A stretch of DNA of 64,000 bases, from positions 1 through 64,000 of the forward strand of contig JBCBWU010000008.1 of the NCBI GenBank assembly GCA_039816955.1. Reading direction: 5' to 3'. This document shows positions 7,511-16,457 of this stretch, piece after piece. The translations under genes and the position numbers were made by a program. Each line of letters opens with the position of its first letter. Position 1 is the first letter of the stretch. This stretch comes from Lewinella sp039816955. Its GTDB lineage: Bacteria > Bacteroidota > Bacteroidia > Chitinophagales > Saprospiraceae. The notes beneath the pieces were generated by a model. That model saw only the letters and a program-made list of their open reading frames with translations, made no database searches and was not told where the DNA came from.

Positions 7511-8882
7511 CCCGGCCTTGTCGGCTAAATTGGTAAAGCGCTTTAAGGGGTAGCGTTTTATCACTTATGGCTGGAGCGCTCTCACCATTCAAATGCTGCT
7601 TGGGGAACCGTAAAGTGAATAGAGACCCGTTGGCACCTGCGTCTATTGCTATTGTGCCACTGTGGATATCCATGATTTTTTTAGCAATAGCTAGTCCTAA
7701 GCCAGTACCCTGGTACTGGTTGCTATTGAGCCGATGAAAGACCGTGAAGATCGCTTCACGGTCTGCGTCTGGTACCCCAATACCGTTATCCTCTACCAAA
7801 ATGACTATCGCATCTTGGTCTTCCACCGCCTTGAGCCAGATTTGCTTATGCTCACTTTCGTTGTACTTGAGGCCATTCTCAACCAGATTTTGCAAAACCA
7901 TGTGCAGGAGAATCGGGCTGGCGTTTAATTGGTGGTCGTCCACATTTAGGTGGATAGAAATATTAGTTGAGCCTTCTATTTTGGCAAATTGCCGCTCCAC
8001 TTTACGGAAGATATCACTCAACGCTACATCCTCTGTGCGGAGTTGATTTTGGTCCAGATGAGCTAAAGAAAGTAAATTCTCCGTCATGGTGTACAATTCT
8101 CGAGCTGAATGCTCAATTAGTTGCATGTATTCTTGTGAGGAGGAGATTGCTCCTTGTTGGCTGGTAGTTTGTGCGATTTTGGCGAAAGATACGATATGCC
8201 GTAGTGGTGTACGTAAATCGTGCGATACCATATAGTTAAGGCGCTTTAGTTCTTCGTTCGAATAGGCCAGATCGGATAGTAATTGTGTGTTTTTCTTGTT
8301 AGTGTAAATGATTTGACGGATAAAATTATTGGTGATGAAGACCACACCGAAGGCGATACTCAGAAAGACAATGCAGTTATTTACGATAGTAGACCAGCTG
8401 TCAATTACCCCAAATTCTTGCAGCAAAAGAATCTGACTGATCACATAGAATACAAATACGTAAGCGACCATGAGCATCAGGCGCCAGGTCGAACGGAAAA
8501 ATAGAACGCAGAGGAGTGCCATGAGAAAAAAGGCATACTCTGCTTTAATGGCGCCTTTACCACAAACGATTAAGGTGAAAAACAGGATAGGATAACCAAC
8601 GGCTGTGAGCGTACGAGCTGCATACTGACGCTGGCTAAATTGTAGATAGAAAAGCAGCAGATTAAAACCTACAATAACCGCCCCACATCCAACCATTGAC
8701 AGATTACCAAGCCAGAGGTTGAACACTACAAAAACGAATGTACAAAGACTGGAGAGAAGGAGTAAAAGATTGAGGTGATAGGTTTTATCATTATCCCAAT
8801 TATGGAAGGAGGGATTGGTTCCAGAGAGCAGGAGCTCATCAGCGATTTTTGCAAAGAATGCCTTTGTTTTTGCCTGGGTCAT
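7500..8882 (-). CDS. Membrane-bound sensor histidine kinase
   Basis: About 460 residues from the ATG at 8882. An upstream in-frame TTG at 8915 would add 11 residues and is less likely. The first ~190 residues hold about six transmembrane helices with little periplasmic sequence, followed by a short coiled coil (NKKNTQLLSDLAYSNEELKRL). The phosphoacceptor His is in NYMVSHDLRTPLRH, and the ATP-binding domain shows N (LVENGLKYNES), G1 (VEDNGIGVPD) and G2 (QGTGLGLAIAKK) boxes. No response regulator is encoded nearby, so this is an orphan kinase. The missing loops suggest it senses a membrane-embedded or intracellular cue. Confidence 0.92.
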   Translation of the reverse strand: MTQAKTKAFFAKIADELLLSGTNPSFHNWDNDKTYHLNLLLLLSSLCTFVFVVFNLWLGNLSMVGCGAVIVGFNLLLFYLQFSQRQYAARTLTAVGYPILFFTLIVCGKGAIKAEYAFFLMALLCVLFFRSTWRLMLMVAYVFVFYVISQILLLQEFGVIDSWSTIVNNCIVFLSIAFGVVFITNNFIRQIIYTNKKNTQLLSDLAYSNEELKRLNYMVSHDLRTPLRHIVSFAKIAQTTSQQGAISSSQEYMQLIEHSARELYTMTENLLSLAHLDQNQLRTEDVALSDIFRKVERQFAKIEGSTNISIHLNVDDHQLNASPILLHMVLQNLVENGLKYNESEHKQIWLKAVEDQDAIVILVEDNGIGVPDADREAIFTVFHRLNSNQYQGTGLGLAIAKKIMDIHSGTIAIDAGANGSLFTLRFPKQHLNGESAPAISDKTLPLKALYQFSRQGRAIF

Positions 8883-9037
8883 AACTGCTGGGCTACTTAC
8901 TGCACAGCCATTCAAAGAGCGCTGTCGTAAGCAAAATGTTTGGGTTCAGAAAACTTGTGCGTTTGTTCAAAAAGGCAAATCAGCTTTTGTAAATATACGT
9001 ATTTTTTCTATTGTTAACGCACGTACAATTCTTGACG

Positions 9038-9775
9038 CTACGGAACGTACAGCATTTCAGTGATTTCTGGCAGTATTGCAGCTTGCCAACGCTCGTATCC
9101 CAACGCATTCATATGGAGGCTATCACTTACGAATATCTCTCCTTCAGGGTATTTTGTTTTGGGGCTTAACATGCTATTACCGATGTCAAAATAGCGAATA
9201 TTAGGGTTGTTAAGCCGTTTGATGAAGGTGGCAATTAAACGATTCCCTTTTTCAAATTCTGGCCACAACTCCCAGCGGGCGGGAGAAGGTTTCATACTTA
9301 TGTAAAGTACCTTACTTTTTGGCGAGTTTTTTAAAGTAAGTCTTAAGAAGGTGCGAAAAGCCTCCAAAACGTCTCTGGCCTGGTAGCCATCGGTAATATC
9401 GTTTTCCCCACAATACAGTACAATTAATTCGGGCTGGTGAGGGGTAATTACATCGTCAAAAAAATAGTTGACTTGCCGGAGCGTCGATCCGCCAAACCCG
9501 CGGTTAAGGACCAGGGCAGGAATGCTGTCAAAGTCGCTTTTCAAGGTTTCCCACTTGCGGATACTTGAGCTTCCGGTGAAAACAATGCGGTTAAGCGTAT
9601 CGGCAAGTTGCAGGTCTTCTTCGTTGAATAAGTCCATGACCGGCTGGTAACCCAGGAAGGTGGTATCGAATGGTACAATGATGTTATCAGGGTCGCCCAA
9701 AAGGGCTTGCATGCTCTGGTAGCGCGGCGCGCAACTCAGCATACTAAATATCAGGATCGCCAAAATTCTCTTCAT
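9038..9775 (-). CDS. SGNH/GDSL-family hydrolase, probable lipoprotein
   Basis: This 245-residue protein starts with a lipoprotein signal (MKRILAILIFSMLSC, lipobox Cys15), so it is probably anchored to a membrane. SGNH blocks are in order: block I FTGSSSIRKW (nucleophile Ser70 or a neighbour), block II NRGFGGST (Gly), block III YCGENDI (Asn) and block V SDSLHMNALGY (Asp and His). The family includes esterases, lipases and carbohydrate deacetylases. The substrate cannot be deduced. It lies between a histidine kinase and an MBL hydrolase, all minus strand, but the gaps are over 100 bp so co-transcription is unsure. Confidence 0.9.
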   Translation of the reverse strand: MKRILAILIFSMLSCAPRYQSMQALLGDPDNIIVPFDTTFLGYQPVMDLFNEEDLQLADTLNRIVFTGSSSIRKWETLKSDFDSIPALVLNRGFGGSTLRQVNYFFDDVITPHQPELIVLYCGENDITDGYQARDVLEAFRTFLRLTLKNSPKSKVLYISMKPSPARWELWPEFEKGNRLIATFIKRLNNPNIRYFDIGNSMLSPKTKYPEGEIFVSDSLHMNALGYERWQAAILPEITEMLYVP

Positions 9776-9892
9776 GGTACTATGGTTCTTCGCTCTTTAG
9801 ACGTCGTTCTCTGGCGGAAGTTAGCCAGTGGAGTTGGACTTTATAGAACTTTTAACATAGTATTGAAGCAAAAGATCGCTTATCAGCAGTCG

Positions 9893-10666
9893 CTAATGGC
9901 CCTTCAACGACAGTTCTAGGCCATCGTAGGCGATGTCTACTCCGGAGGGAAGTAGTGTGCTCACCTCAGCGTGTGTGCCCATCTGATGACTCAAGTGGGT
10001 CAGGTAGGCTTGCTTCGGTTGGATCCGGTCAATCAGCGCTAGCGATTCTTCTAGACTGACATGGCTGTGGTGTGGATTCCGGTGCAGTGCACTGATGACA
10101 AGAATATCCAGGTTCCGTAAATGAGCTAATTCTGTATTGGATATGGTTTTGATATCGGTAATGTAAGCAAAGCCCCCAATGCGGTAACCCTGTACCGGTA
10201 GCTTACCGTGTAGGTAGTGGATCAATTGTACGGAGGTATTTCCTAGTTCGAATCGGCGTTGCTGATCGGTGATGTTTAACTCAAAGCTGGGGGCACCGGG
10301 GTAGGGGTTTTCCGCAAAGGCATAGGCAAAGCGTGCGCGGAGCTCTTGCGCTACCCGTCCGCTGCAATATATGGGCATCGGACGCATACTGCGAAAAATG
10401 AAAGGGCGAGCATCGTCCAGACCAATAATATGGTCGTTGTGTTCGTGAGTCAGCAGAATAGCATCCAAGTCCGTTACCTGAGCTTGAAGCATTTGCTGGC
10501 GAAAATCTGGCCCAGCATCGATGACAATATTTTGTTGATCTGCACTAATCAATACTGAAACGCGCAGTCTTTTATCACGCGGATCCTTTGATTGGCATAC
10601 CGTACAATCACAGCCAATTACCGGTATCCCTTGAGAAGTGCCCGTTCCTAGAAAAAATATCTTCAT
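9893..10666 (-). CDS. MBL-fold metallo-hydrolase, PhnP-like
   Basis: This 257-residue metallo-beta-lactamase-fold protein begins MKIFFLGTGTSQGIPVIGCDCTVC, with a CDC-x-x-C cysteine cluster as in PhnP-type phosphodiesterases. The metal motif is LLTHEHNDHIIGLDD, followed by a His in HYLHGKL, an Asp in YITDIK, and LVISALHRNPHHSH near the end. PhnP cleaves cyclic ribose phosphodiesters in phosphonate breakdown. No phn genes are nearby, so the relative may act on another cyclic phosphodiester or nucleotide. Family is firm, substrate is not. Confidence 0.9.
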   Translation of the reverse strand: MKIFFLGTGTSQGIPVIGCDCTVCQSKDPRDKRLRVSVLISADQQNIVIDAGPDFRQQMLQAQVTDLDAILLTHEHNDHIIGLDDARPFIFRSMRPMPIYCSGRVAQELRARFAYAFAENPYPGAPSFELNITDQQRRFELGNTSVQLIHYLHGKLPVQGYRIGGFAYITDIKTISNTELAHLRNLDILVISALHRNPHHSHVSLEESLALIDRIQPKQAYLTHLSHQMGTHAEVSTLLPSGVDIAYDGLELSLKGH

Positions 10667-10858
10667 ACTTACCTGTGACTTTTTAGACTCTTAGCGTCTC
10701 AATAAGCGAGTAAACACCCAAGGCAGAATATACGAGTAGAAAGCTACACATTTTTTACCCCAAGCAAGTGGCTCAGATACAATCTGACATAATCCCACGA
10801 ACACATTTGTTCAATCGCCTTTGTTTGACAACATAATAGGCACGAAAGTTATCCCTAA

Positions 10859-10886
10859 GCAGAGGTCCGATCCCTCTGCTTTTTTC
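10859..10886 (+). terminator. Plus-strand terminator hairpin with no assigned gene in front
   Basis: GCAGAGG (10859-10865) pairs with CCTCTGC (10873-10879) across a 7-nt loop and is followed by TTTTTT. The gene before it (MBL hydrolase) is on the other strand. Either a short plus-strand RNA ends here or the hairpin serves another role. No confident promoter was found for such an RNA. Confidence 0.55.
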
Positions 10887-10890
10887 TTTG

Positions 10891-11070
10891 TATGGCCTTG
10901 CCATAAAAAGAAATCCGCCGAAGCTTTAGCGTAGGCGGATATTTCACTCTACCATCCGTTTCACGGAATTCATTTCGTGCTCCGTCGGCGTAGCCTTTGG
11001 CGCAGGCGTCTGTGGAGATTATAAGCGGAATGAATTTTGATAAACCAACACGGGGACGAACAAGGCCATA
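10891..11070. repeat. Small element bounded by 10-bp inverted repeats
   Basis: TATGGCCTTG (10891-10900) and CAAGGCCATA (11061-11070) are perfect inverted copies ~160 bp apart. Inside lies ATCCGCC (10913-10919) paired with GGCGGAT (10934-10940) around GAAGCTTTAGCGTA, a palindrome style often seen dispersed in Bacteroidota intergenic DNA. No transposase, and no clear target-site duplication was identified. Confidence 0.4.
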
Positions 11071-11376
11071 CCTCTGACATCTCCAAGATATCGGAATAGT
11101 TGATTCTCTCCTACTGCAAATGAGCGTAAGGTTCCTCCAGCATTCTCTCCAGCTTAGTTCCCGCTTTCACTACGAACTGATTTAAACTTTTGTGGTGTTG
11201 ATGAGCCTGAGCCTTTGTAGGTTCTGGCGAAGAGGCTTTCTGAGTGCATACCTGGAAGGTATCCCGCAGCAAGTGCGGGAAGGAAAACGCTGAAGTCAGG
11301 TTCTGTAAAGCGTTGGGGCGTAAGCCATTAGAAAAGTTTAAATCAGTTCTGTTATTGATATTTTGATTTAAAAAAA

Positions 11377-11419
11377 CAAGAGTCATCCCAAATTTCGGAA
11401 TGACTCTTGTTTTTTTTTT
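11377..11419. terminator. Bidirectional terminator at the 3' end of the TPR histidine kinase
   Basis: CAAGAGTCATCCC (11377-11389) pairs with GGAATGACTCTTG (11397-11409) with one wobble pair and a 7-nt loop. Ten Ts follow on the plus strand and six As precede it, so it can work in both directions. On the minus strand it lies 20 bp after the stop of the histidine kinase at 11439. Confidence 0.85.
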
Positions 11420-11438
11420 GTGCAGAAACGAGAAGTGA

Positions 11439-13643
11439 CTAAGACACGGGAACTGCTAATAACTTGAGCGGAAAATCTAAGCGAAAGGTAGTACCTATAT
11501 CAATTTGACTTTCCACACCGATTTGTCCGCCAAACTCTTCTACTAAGCGCTTACAGATGGCGAGCCCTAAGCCAGATCCTTCGTACTTAACCTGCGTATG
11601 GAGGCGGGCAAACATTTGGAAAATCTTATCATAAAATTCCTCGTCTATACCTATTCCATTATCAGCAATGAAAACGCTGTAGTATTCTTCCTCCTGTACA
11701 CCCCAAATCTTTACGGTGGGCTGATCTGACTGATTATACTTGATCCCATTTTCAATCAAATTCTTAAACAGGAGCAGTACTTTTGCTGGAGTGTAATAAA
11801 GCTGCTGCAGGGGACCTTCTATTTGCACTACAGCATTCCTTTGGTCAATAACCCCAGAGATAGATTCTTGAATGTCTAGCGTTAATTCGTGCAGATCTAT
11901 AGTCTCATAATGGGATTCATCGGAGGTGGCAACATAGAGTGAAAATGCCAAAACATCTTCAATCAAGCGATTCATTCGCTTACCGCCAGCAACAATGAAA
12001 TTCAAATAGTCAGCAGTTTCTTCCTGCGTCGATTTCCCTAGTCGGGCTTTTAGCAAGCCAGCGAACTTAATTACATTGTGCAGCGGCGTTTTGAGATCAT
12101 GGGAAACCACAAAAGCAAAGCGTTCTAATTCCGTGTTGCGTTTAGTAAGTTTCTCATTGGTTTCAGCTAACTCTCTGTTAACCGTTTCTATTTGTTGGGT
12201 TCGCTCCACTACCAGTTCTTCTAACTCTTCATTTTTCCGGGCTCTGATCTGGTACAGACGAACTAGATAGGCAACAGTAACCGCCAATAGCAAAACCCCC
12301 AAGACCGCCAGGAGCAAACCATTTCGACTGCGGGTAATCCGTAGTTTCTGGTTTTGGTTCTCCATGTTCAAAATGCGGTTCCGATCCTCACTTTGCTGGA
12401 GGCGAGCTTGGTTTCGTAAAATCATTTCACTTTGCGAGAACACATACTCGTTCAAGCGGTCTGAGTATTCTTTGTACTTAACATGGGCAGCTAAAGCTCG
12501 ACTTGTCAAACCCTGCTCTTGTGCAGCGTTGAATTGAATCTGGTAGGCCTTGGCTAAAAAATCATTATTGTCCCTTCGCTCAGCGCTCTCTATCAGAATT
12601 GACAATATCTGATCCAGTTCCTGCCATTCCTTTTGCTGGAGCAAATATCGACACTGTACATAAAGAAAATTCAGCGTATTAACACTTGCACTTTTTGTAG
12701 TTTCCAATTGAGCTATGGCCTGTTCAAAGCACATGGTAAACGCCGCCGGAAGGGTTTCAATATCTCCGATTGTCAAACTGGTTCTCACTTCAGAAACAAC
12801 CACATAACAATTTCGGGGATCACTAGGCTCATAAGCAGTCGCTTCTCGCAAAGTATTGATATAATGACGAGCGGAATCTGGCTGGTTTAACTCAATAAAA
12901 TTATCGATCAAAACTCGATAGAAATAGTGGGCAAAACCTTTATTATCGACCGCATCTATATACGGATAGGCCTGCCGTAAAACAGCTAATGCCTGTTCAT
13001 GTTCCGACGCTCTTACTAAGAGTCTTGCCAGTTTAAAACGACTTACAACATGCGCATTGGGATCATCGTATCTTGCCGCTAGTTGTTGCAACTTATTGAC
13101 GTAAAAGTAAACGGTGTCGAGATTGGAGGCAAACCCCAAACTGACGTCCACTAAGGCGCCTAGATTGAATACATTTTCCGAGATAGATGAACCAGAATAG
13201 TAATTGCGCTGGTCGGGTATGGTAAGAGATGTGTACCCTTTCTCCTGCTCACCGATTGAGAAATAAAATGAGCCGAGTAGATTGTATGCACGAACCAAAG
13301 CGGAAGTATCCTCCAACGCCTGGGCTTTGTCTAATATCGGCTGGAAGTGCTCAAACAATAAGACGGAATCCTGTTTGTAGTAAGCAGTCCTTGCTATCAG
13401 ATAATGAGCTTCCATCTCCAAACTATCCTGTCCTGACGCTTGGAAAATTTGTAACGCCTGTTGGGCGAGCTCAATTTGTTGCGGGTAGTCGCCATTGATG
13501 TTTTGTGCTTGCTCTAACAGCAATCGCCCAGACTGCTCCAGGGTATCCCCATTTGAGCTTGCACCCAATTCTACTGCAAGCAGTAAGAACAATAAAATGC
13601 ACAGTCCTTCAGCCCTAAAGAAGGCCGATAACCTTCGTTTCAT
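11439..13643 (-). CDS. Sensor histidine kinase with periplasmic helical (TPR-like) repeats
   Basis: This is a 734-residue protein from the ATG at 13643, chosen because it opens with a signal peptide (FFRAEGLCILLFLLLAVELGASS). An ATG 43 codons upstream would bury that signal. Residues ~35-420 are a periplasmic helical repeat region of TPR type. One membrane span lies near 437-460 (GLLLAVLGVLLLAVTVAYLV), followed by a coiled coil. HisKA has phosphoacceptor His515 in VVSHDLKTPLHN, and the ATPase has ENGIKYNQS, IADNGIGID and GSGLGLAICKR. The layout matches Bacteroidota TPR-sensor kinases. No response regulator is adjacent. Confidence 0.92.
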   Translation of the reverse strand: MKRRLSAFFRAEGLCILLFLLLAVELGASSNGDTLEQSGRLLLEQAQNINGDYPQQIELAQQALQIFQASGQDSLEMEAHYLIARTAYYKQDSVLLFEHFQPILDKAQALEDTSALVRAYNLLGSFYFSIGEQEKGYTSLTIPDQRNYYSGSSISENVFNLGALVDVSLGFASNLDTVYFYVNKLQQLAARYDDPNAHVVSRFKLARLLVRASEHEQALAVLRQAYPYIDAVDNKGFAHYFYRVLIDNFIELNQPDSARHYINTLREATAYEPSDPRNCYVVVSEVRTSLTIGDIETLPAAFTMCFEQAIAQLETTKSASVNTLNFLYVQCRYLLQQKEWQELDQILSILIESAERRDNNDFLAKAYQIQFNAAQEQGLTSRALAAHVKYKEYSDRLNEYVFSQSEMILRNQARLQQSEDRNRILNMENQNQKLRITRSRNGLLLAVLGVLLLAVTVAYLVRLYQIRARKNEELEELVVERTQQIETVNRELAETNEKLTKRNTELERFAFVVSHDLKTPLHNVIKFAGLLKARLGKSTQEETADYLNFIVAGGKRMNRLIEDVLAFSLYVATSDESHYETIDLHELTLDIQESISGVIDQRNAVVQIEGPLQQLYYTPAKVLLLFKNLIENGIKYNQSDQPTVKIWGVQEEEYYSVFIADNGIGIDEEFYDKIFQMFARLHTQVKYEGSGLGLAICKRLVEEFGGQIGVESQIDIGTTFRLDFPLKLLAVPVS

Positions 13644-13818
13644 CGTAGTGGGGCATACTGACTTGCCAGCTATATTATTGTTGAGTGTTTTCAATAGTCC
13701 AGTATAATCAATAAGGGAGAACAATACCAGTGTCACATATAACGATTCTCTATGATAAGGTAATTTGAGCAAATCTTCCTTATGCTAGGGCAGGAATTCG
13801 AACTTGACCACAACAATA

Positions 13819-13853
13819 AGCCCCAATCTGGGGAGAATTCACAAATTGGGGCT
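13819..13853 (-). terminator. Hairpin downstream of pruA
   Basis: AGCCCCAAT (13819-13827) and ATTGGGGCT (13845-13853) form a perfect 9-bp stem with a 17-nt loop. It lies 24 bp beyond the pruA stop and is followed on the minus strand by the weakly T-rich TATTGTTG. A terminator role is likely but not certain. Confidence 0.55.
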
Positions 13854-13876
13854 AGTATCTATGCTAAAGAAGTTCC

Positions 13877-15508
13877 TTAAGCCTCTTCTAAGAAAGGATA
13901 ACGATAATCAGTAGGCGGTACGAAGTTTTCTTTGATTGTACGTGGGCTGATCCAACGATAAAGATTCAACACAGATCCGGCCTTGTCATTGGTACCCGAA
14001 CCACGTGCACCACCAAATGGCTGTTGGCCTACTACGGCGCCAGTTGGCTTATCATTGATGTAGAAGTTACCGGCTGCGTGGCCAAGCCTATCGGTCACAT
14101 GATTGATCACACTTCGCTCACGAGCGAAAATAGAGCCCGTCAAAGCATAGGGTGACGTACTGTCCACCAGATCCAATGTTTCCTCAAACTTCTCGTCTTC
14201 GTACACGTAGATGGTCAATACCGGGCCGAAGATCTCCTCTTGCATCGTGCGGTATCCCGGATCACGGGTCACTAAAACAGTTGGTTCTACAAAGTAGCCT
14301 TCCGTTTTTTCGCACTTACCACCAGCAATAATTTCCACGCCATCATCCTTACGCGCCTGCGCGATGTAGTTGCTGATCTTATCAAAAGAACGCTCGTCAA
14401 TAACGGCATTGACGAAATTGGAAAAGTCTTCTACCGTCCCCATTTTGAAGGTAGCCAGATCAGCTACCAATTTTTCTTTCACCGCTGGCCACAAGCTCTC
14501 GGGCAAGTACGCCCGTGAAGCAGCTGAACATTTTTGTCCCTGATATTCAAAAGCACCACGTGCTAAGGCAACCGCTACCTGCTCCGCATTGGCAGAAGGG
14601 TGAGCTACCACAAAGTCTTTACCGCCCGTTTCACCAACGATTCGTGGGTAAGAACGGTATTTACTAATGTTCTTTCCAATCAGACCCCAAAGTGCCTGAA
14701 ATACCTTAGTACTACCAGTAAAGTGCAAACCCGCAAAATCCTTGTGCGTAAACACGATATCACCAGCCATGGGGCCATCCGTGTAGATCAGGTTGATTAC
14801 ACCGGCGGGCAGGCCTGCTTCGTGGAAGATCTCCATTACTAATTTTGCCGCAAAAATTTGCGTTTCGGCTGGCTTCCAAACGACTACATTACCCATCATT
14901 GCGGGCGCTGCTGGTAAGTTGCCAGAGATCGCCGTAAAATTGAAGGGGGTAATTGCAAACACAAAACCCTCCAACGGACGGTACTCCATGCGGTTCCAAA
15001 CCGTTGGTGAACTATTGGGCTGTTGTTGGTAGATTTCCGTCATGTACTGCACATTAAAGCGCAGAAAATCCGCCAGCTCCGCGACGCAATCAATTTCAGC
15101 CTGATAGACATTTTTACTTTGCCCCAACATGGTAGCGGCATTCATTCGGGCACGGTAAGGGCCGCTAATCAAATCTGCAGCTTTTAGGAAGATTGCGGCC
15201 CGGTCTTGCCAAGACATCCGCTCCCAAGCTGGCTGTGCCGCTAGCGAAGCATCAATTGCTGCGTGTACATGCTCGGAACCACCCTTGTGGAAGTGAGCCA
15301 GGGTATGCTTGATTTCGTGTGGTGGACGAATGGCAACAAGATTGTCAGTGGTCACCCACTGGCCGTTAATATACATCGGCACATCTTGGGTCTCCGCCTT
15401 GTAGGCAGCGAGTGCTGCTTTGAGTTGCTGGCGCTCAGGGGAACCTGCTCGATAAGCTAAAACGGGTTCATTCTTGGGAGTGGGAACCTGATAGAATGCG
15501 TTTGCCAT
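13877..15508 (-). CDS. pruA: L-glutamate gamma-semialdehyde (1-pyrroline-5-carboxylate) dehydrogenase
   Basis: This 543-residue aldehyde dehydrogenase is of the P5C type and oxidises glutamate semialdehyde to glutamate with NAD+ in proline and arginine breakdown. The N-terminal segment VPTPKNEPVLAYRAGSPER is typical of the stand-alone P5CDH subgroup. Catalytic Cys327 lies in YQGQKCSAASR and general-base Glu293 in VGETGGKDF. The cofactor-binding FTGSTKVF and C-terminal QQPFGGARGSGTNDKAG are present. There is no fused proline dehydrogenase domain and none is adjacent. A -7-like TATGTTTG box lies at 15543-15550 on the minus strand. Confidence 0.95.
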   Translation of the reverse strand: MANAFYQVPTPKNEPVLAYRAGSPERQQLKAALAAYKAETQDVPMYINGQWVTTDNLVAIRPPHEIKHTLAHFHKGGSEHVHAAIDASLAAQPAWERMSWQDRAAIFLKAADLISGPYRARMNAATMLGQSKNVYQAEIDCVAELADFLRFNVQYMTEIYQQQPNSSPTVWNRMEYRPLEGFVFAITPFNFTAISGNLPAAPAMMGNVVVWKPAETQIFAAKLVMEIFHEAGLPAGVINLIYTDGPMAGDIVFTHKDFAGLHFTGSTKVFQALWGLIGKNISKYRSYPRIVGETGGKDFVVAHPSANAEQVAVALARGAFEYQGQKCSAASRAYLPESLWPAVKEKLVADLATFKMGTVEDFSNFVNAVIDERSFDKISNYIAQARKDDGVEIIAGGKCEKTEGYFVEPTVLVTRDPGYRTMQEEIFGPVLTIYVYEDEKFEETLDLVDSTSPYALTGSIFARERSVINHVTDRLGHAAGNFYINDKPTGAVVGQQPFGGARGSGTNDKAGSVLNLYRWISPRTIKENFVPPTDYRYPFLEEA

Positions 15509-15590
15509 ATGCTGTTTTATTGGTTAGTTACTCAATTCGGTGCAAACATAATGAACTGCTACCAATTCCACAGCACAAGCTGATACTTGC

Positions 15591-16316
15591 TTAGACGGTC
15601 TGCGGACGTAGTTTTTTCAAGGCGATCATAGAACGGATATAGCGCTTGGCCAGTGGGACAATCTTTACCTTGCTGCTAGTCACATCATCCGTCCATTTAA
15701 CTGGCAATTCGTACAGCTTTAAGTTCTGCCATTCGGCCACCGTGAGCAACTCGGTACTGAAGAACCAACCGTCGTTTTGAGCACCACCTTGCATTAATGC
15801 TGGTAGGATAGAACGCCGCAGGAACTTAAACCCACACATCCCATCCGAAAAATGAACGCCCAGGTAAGATTTGAGTAAAAAATTAAACCCACGGGAAGCT
15901 ACTTCTCGTTTGAAAGGACGATCAATTACTTGCGAACGAGGATGTAAGCGACTCCCGTAAACGACGTCATTTCCTTCTTCGGCAATAACCCGGTAAGCTT
16001 CTAAAAAGTGCGTAAGGTCCGTTGCCAAATCAAGATCCATATAGCCAACGATATCTGCATCTGATTGCCCCCAGGAAGTTTTTAAGGCCAAGCCCACGCC
16101 GCGCCGAGGAACGCTTACCCAATGGACCTCATCGTACCGCTGACTGAGCTGCTCCGCTATGGGACGCGTTTGATCTTCAGAACCATTGTCTGCAATGACA
16201 ATACGCCACTTTGGGGAAGTAGGAAAGTGTTCTTTCAGGAAGCCGTGGAGGATACCCACTTGCTGCGCGAGCGTTTCTTCTTCGTTCAGTACCGGAATCG
16301 TTACATCAAAGGTCAT
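15591..16316 (-). CDS. Family 2 glycosyltransferase (dolichol-phosphate sugar transferase-like)
   Basis: A 241-residue GT-A glycosyltransferase with N-terminal VTIPVLNEEETLAQQV, IVIADNGSEDQT (nucleotide binding) and the metal-binding GYMDLDLATDLTH. RRGVGLALKTSW and DGMCGFKFLRR match the dolichyl-phosphate glucosyl/mannosyl-transferase branch, which loads sugars onto polyprenyl phosphate at the inner membrane. It lacks C-terminal membrane helices. It sits alone, 83 bp from pruA and divergent from the coiled-coil operon. Confidence 0.85.
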   Translation of the reverse strand: MTFDVTIPVLNEEETLAQQVGILHGFLKEHFPTSPKWRIVIADNGSEDQTRPIAEQLSQRYDEVHWVSVPRRGVGLALKTSWGQSDADIVGYMDLDLATDLTHFLEAYRVIAEEGNDVVYGSRLHPRSQVIDRPFKREVASRGFNFLLKSYLGVHFSDGMCGFKFLRRSILPALMQGGAQNDGWFFSTELLTVAEWQNLKLYELPVKWTDDVTSSKVKIVPLAKRYIRSMIALKKLRPQTV

Positions 16317-16457
16317 AAGAAGGCGGATCTTTGCTGCGAAGATAGACCAGCTTTCGGGTTTTATTAGCTACTTTTATTTACTTTGTAGAAATTCTAAACC
16401 GCTTCATCGAAGAAAAATAACGTTCTTCGCGTTTCCGGCATTATATAGGTATTAACT

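Larger units (their letters stand above)
10667..11438. other. 772-bp intergenic region with terminators and repeats, no supported gene
   Basis: No convincing coding region is seen. It holds a plus-strand terminator hairpin (10859-10886), a 10-bp inverted-repeat pair bounding ~180 bp (10891-11070) that encloses a TCCGCC...GGCGGA palindrome, and a small stem TCCCGCA/TGCGGGA near 11263-11281. It ends with a bidirectional terminator. A 91-codon minus ORF (11111-11386) begins inside that terminator's stem and has no recognisable features, so it is not called. The segment resembles accumulated intergenic repeats. Confidence 0.6.

Noticed and set aside
8883..8915. 11-codon extension of the membrane histidine kinase
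   Set aside because: The start codon is TTG (8915) and an ATG is available at 8882.
11111..11386. 91-codon minus-strand ORF
   Set aside because: Its ATG is in the stem of a bidirectional terminator and it has no recognisable domain; the region is repeat-rich.
13644..13772. 43-codon N-terminal extension of the TPR histidine kinase
   Set aside because: It would put the signal peptide inside the protein; the ATG at 13643 gives a proper signal peptide.
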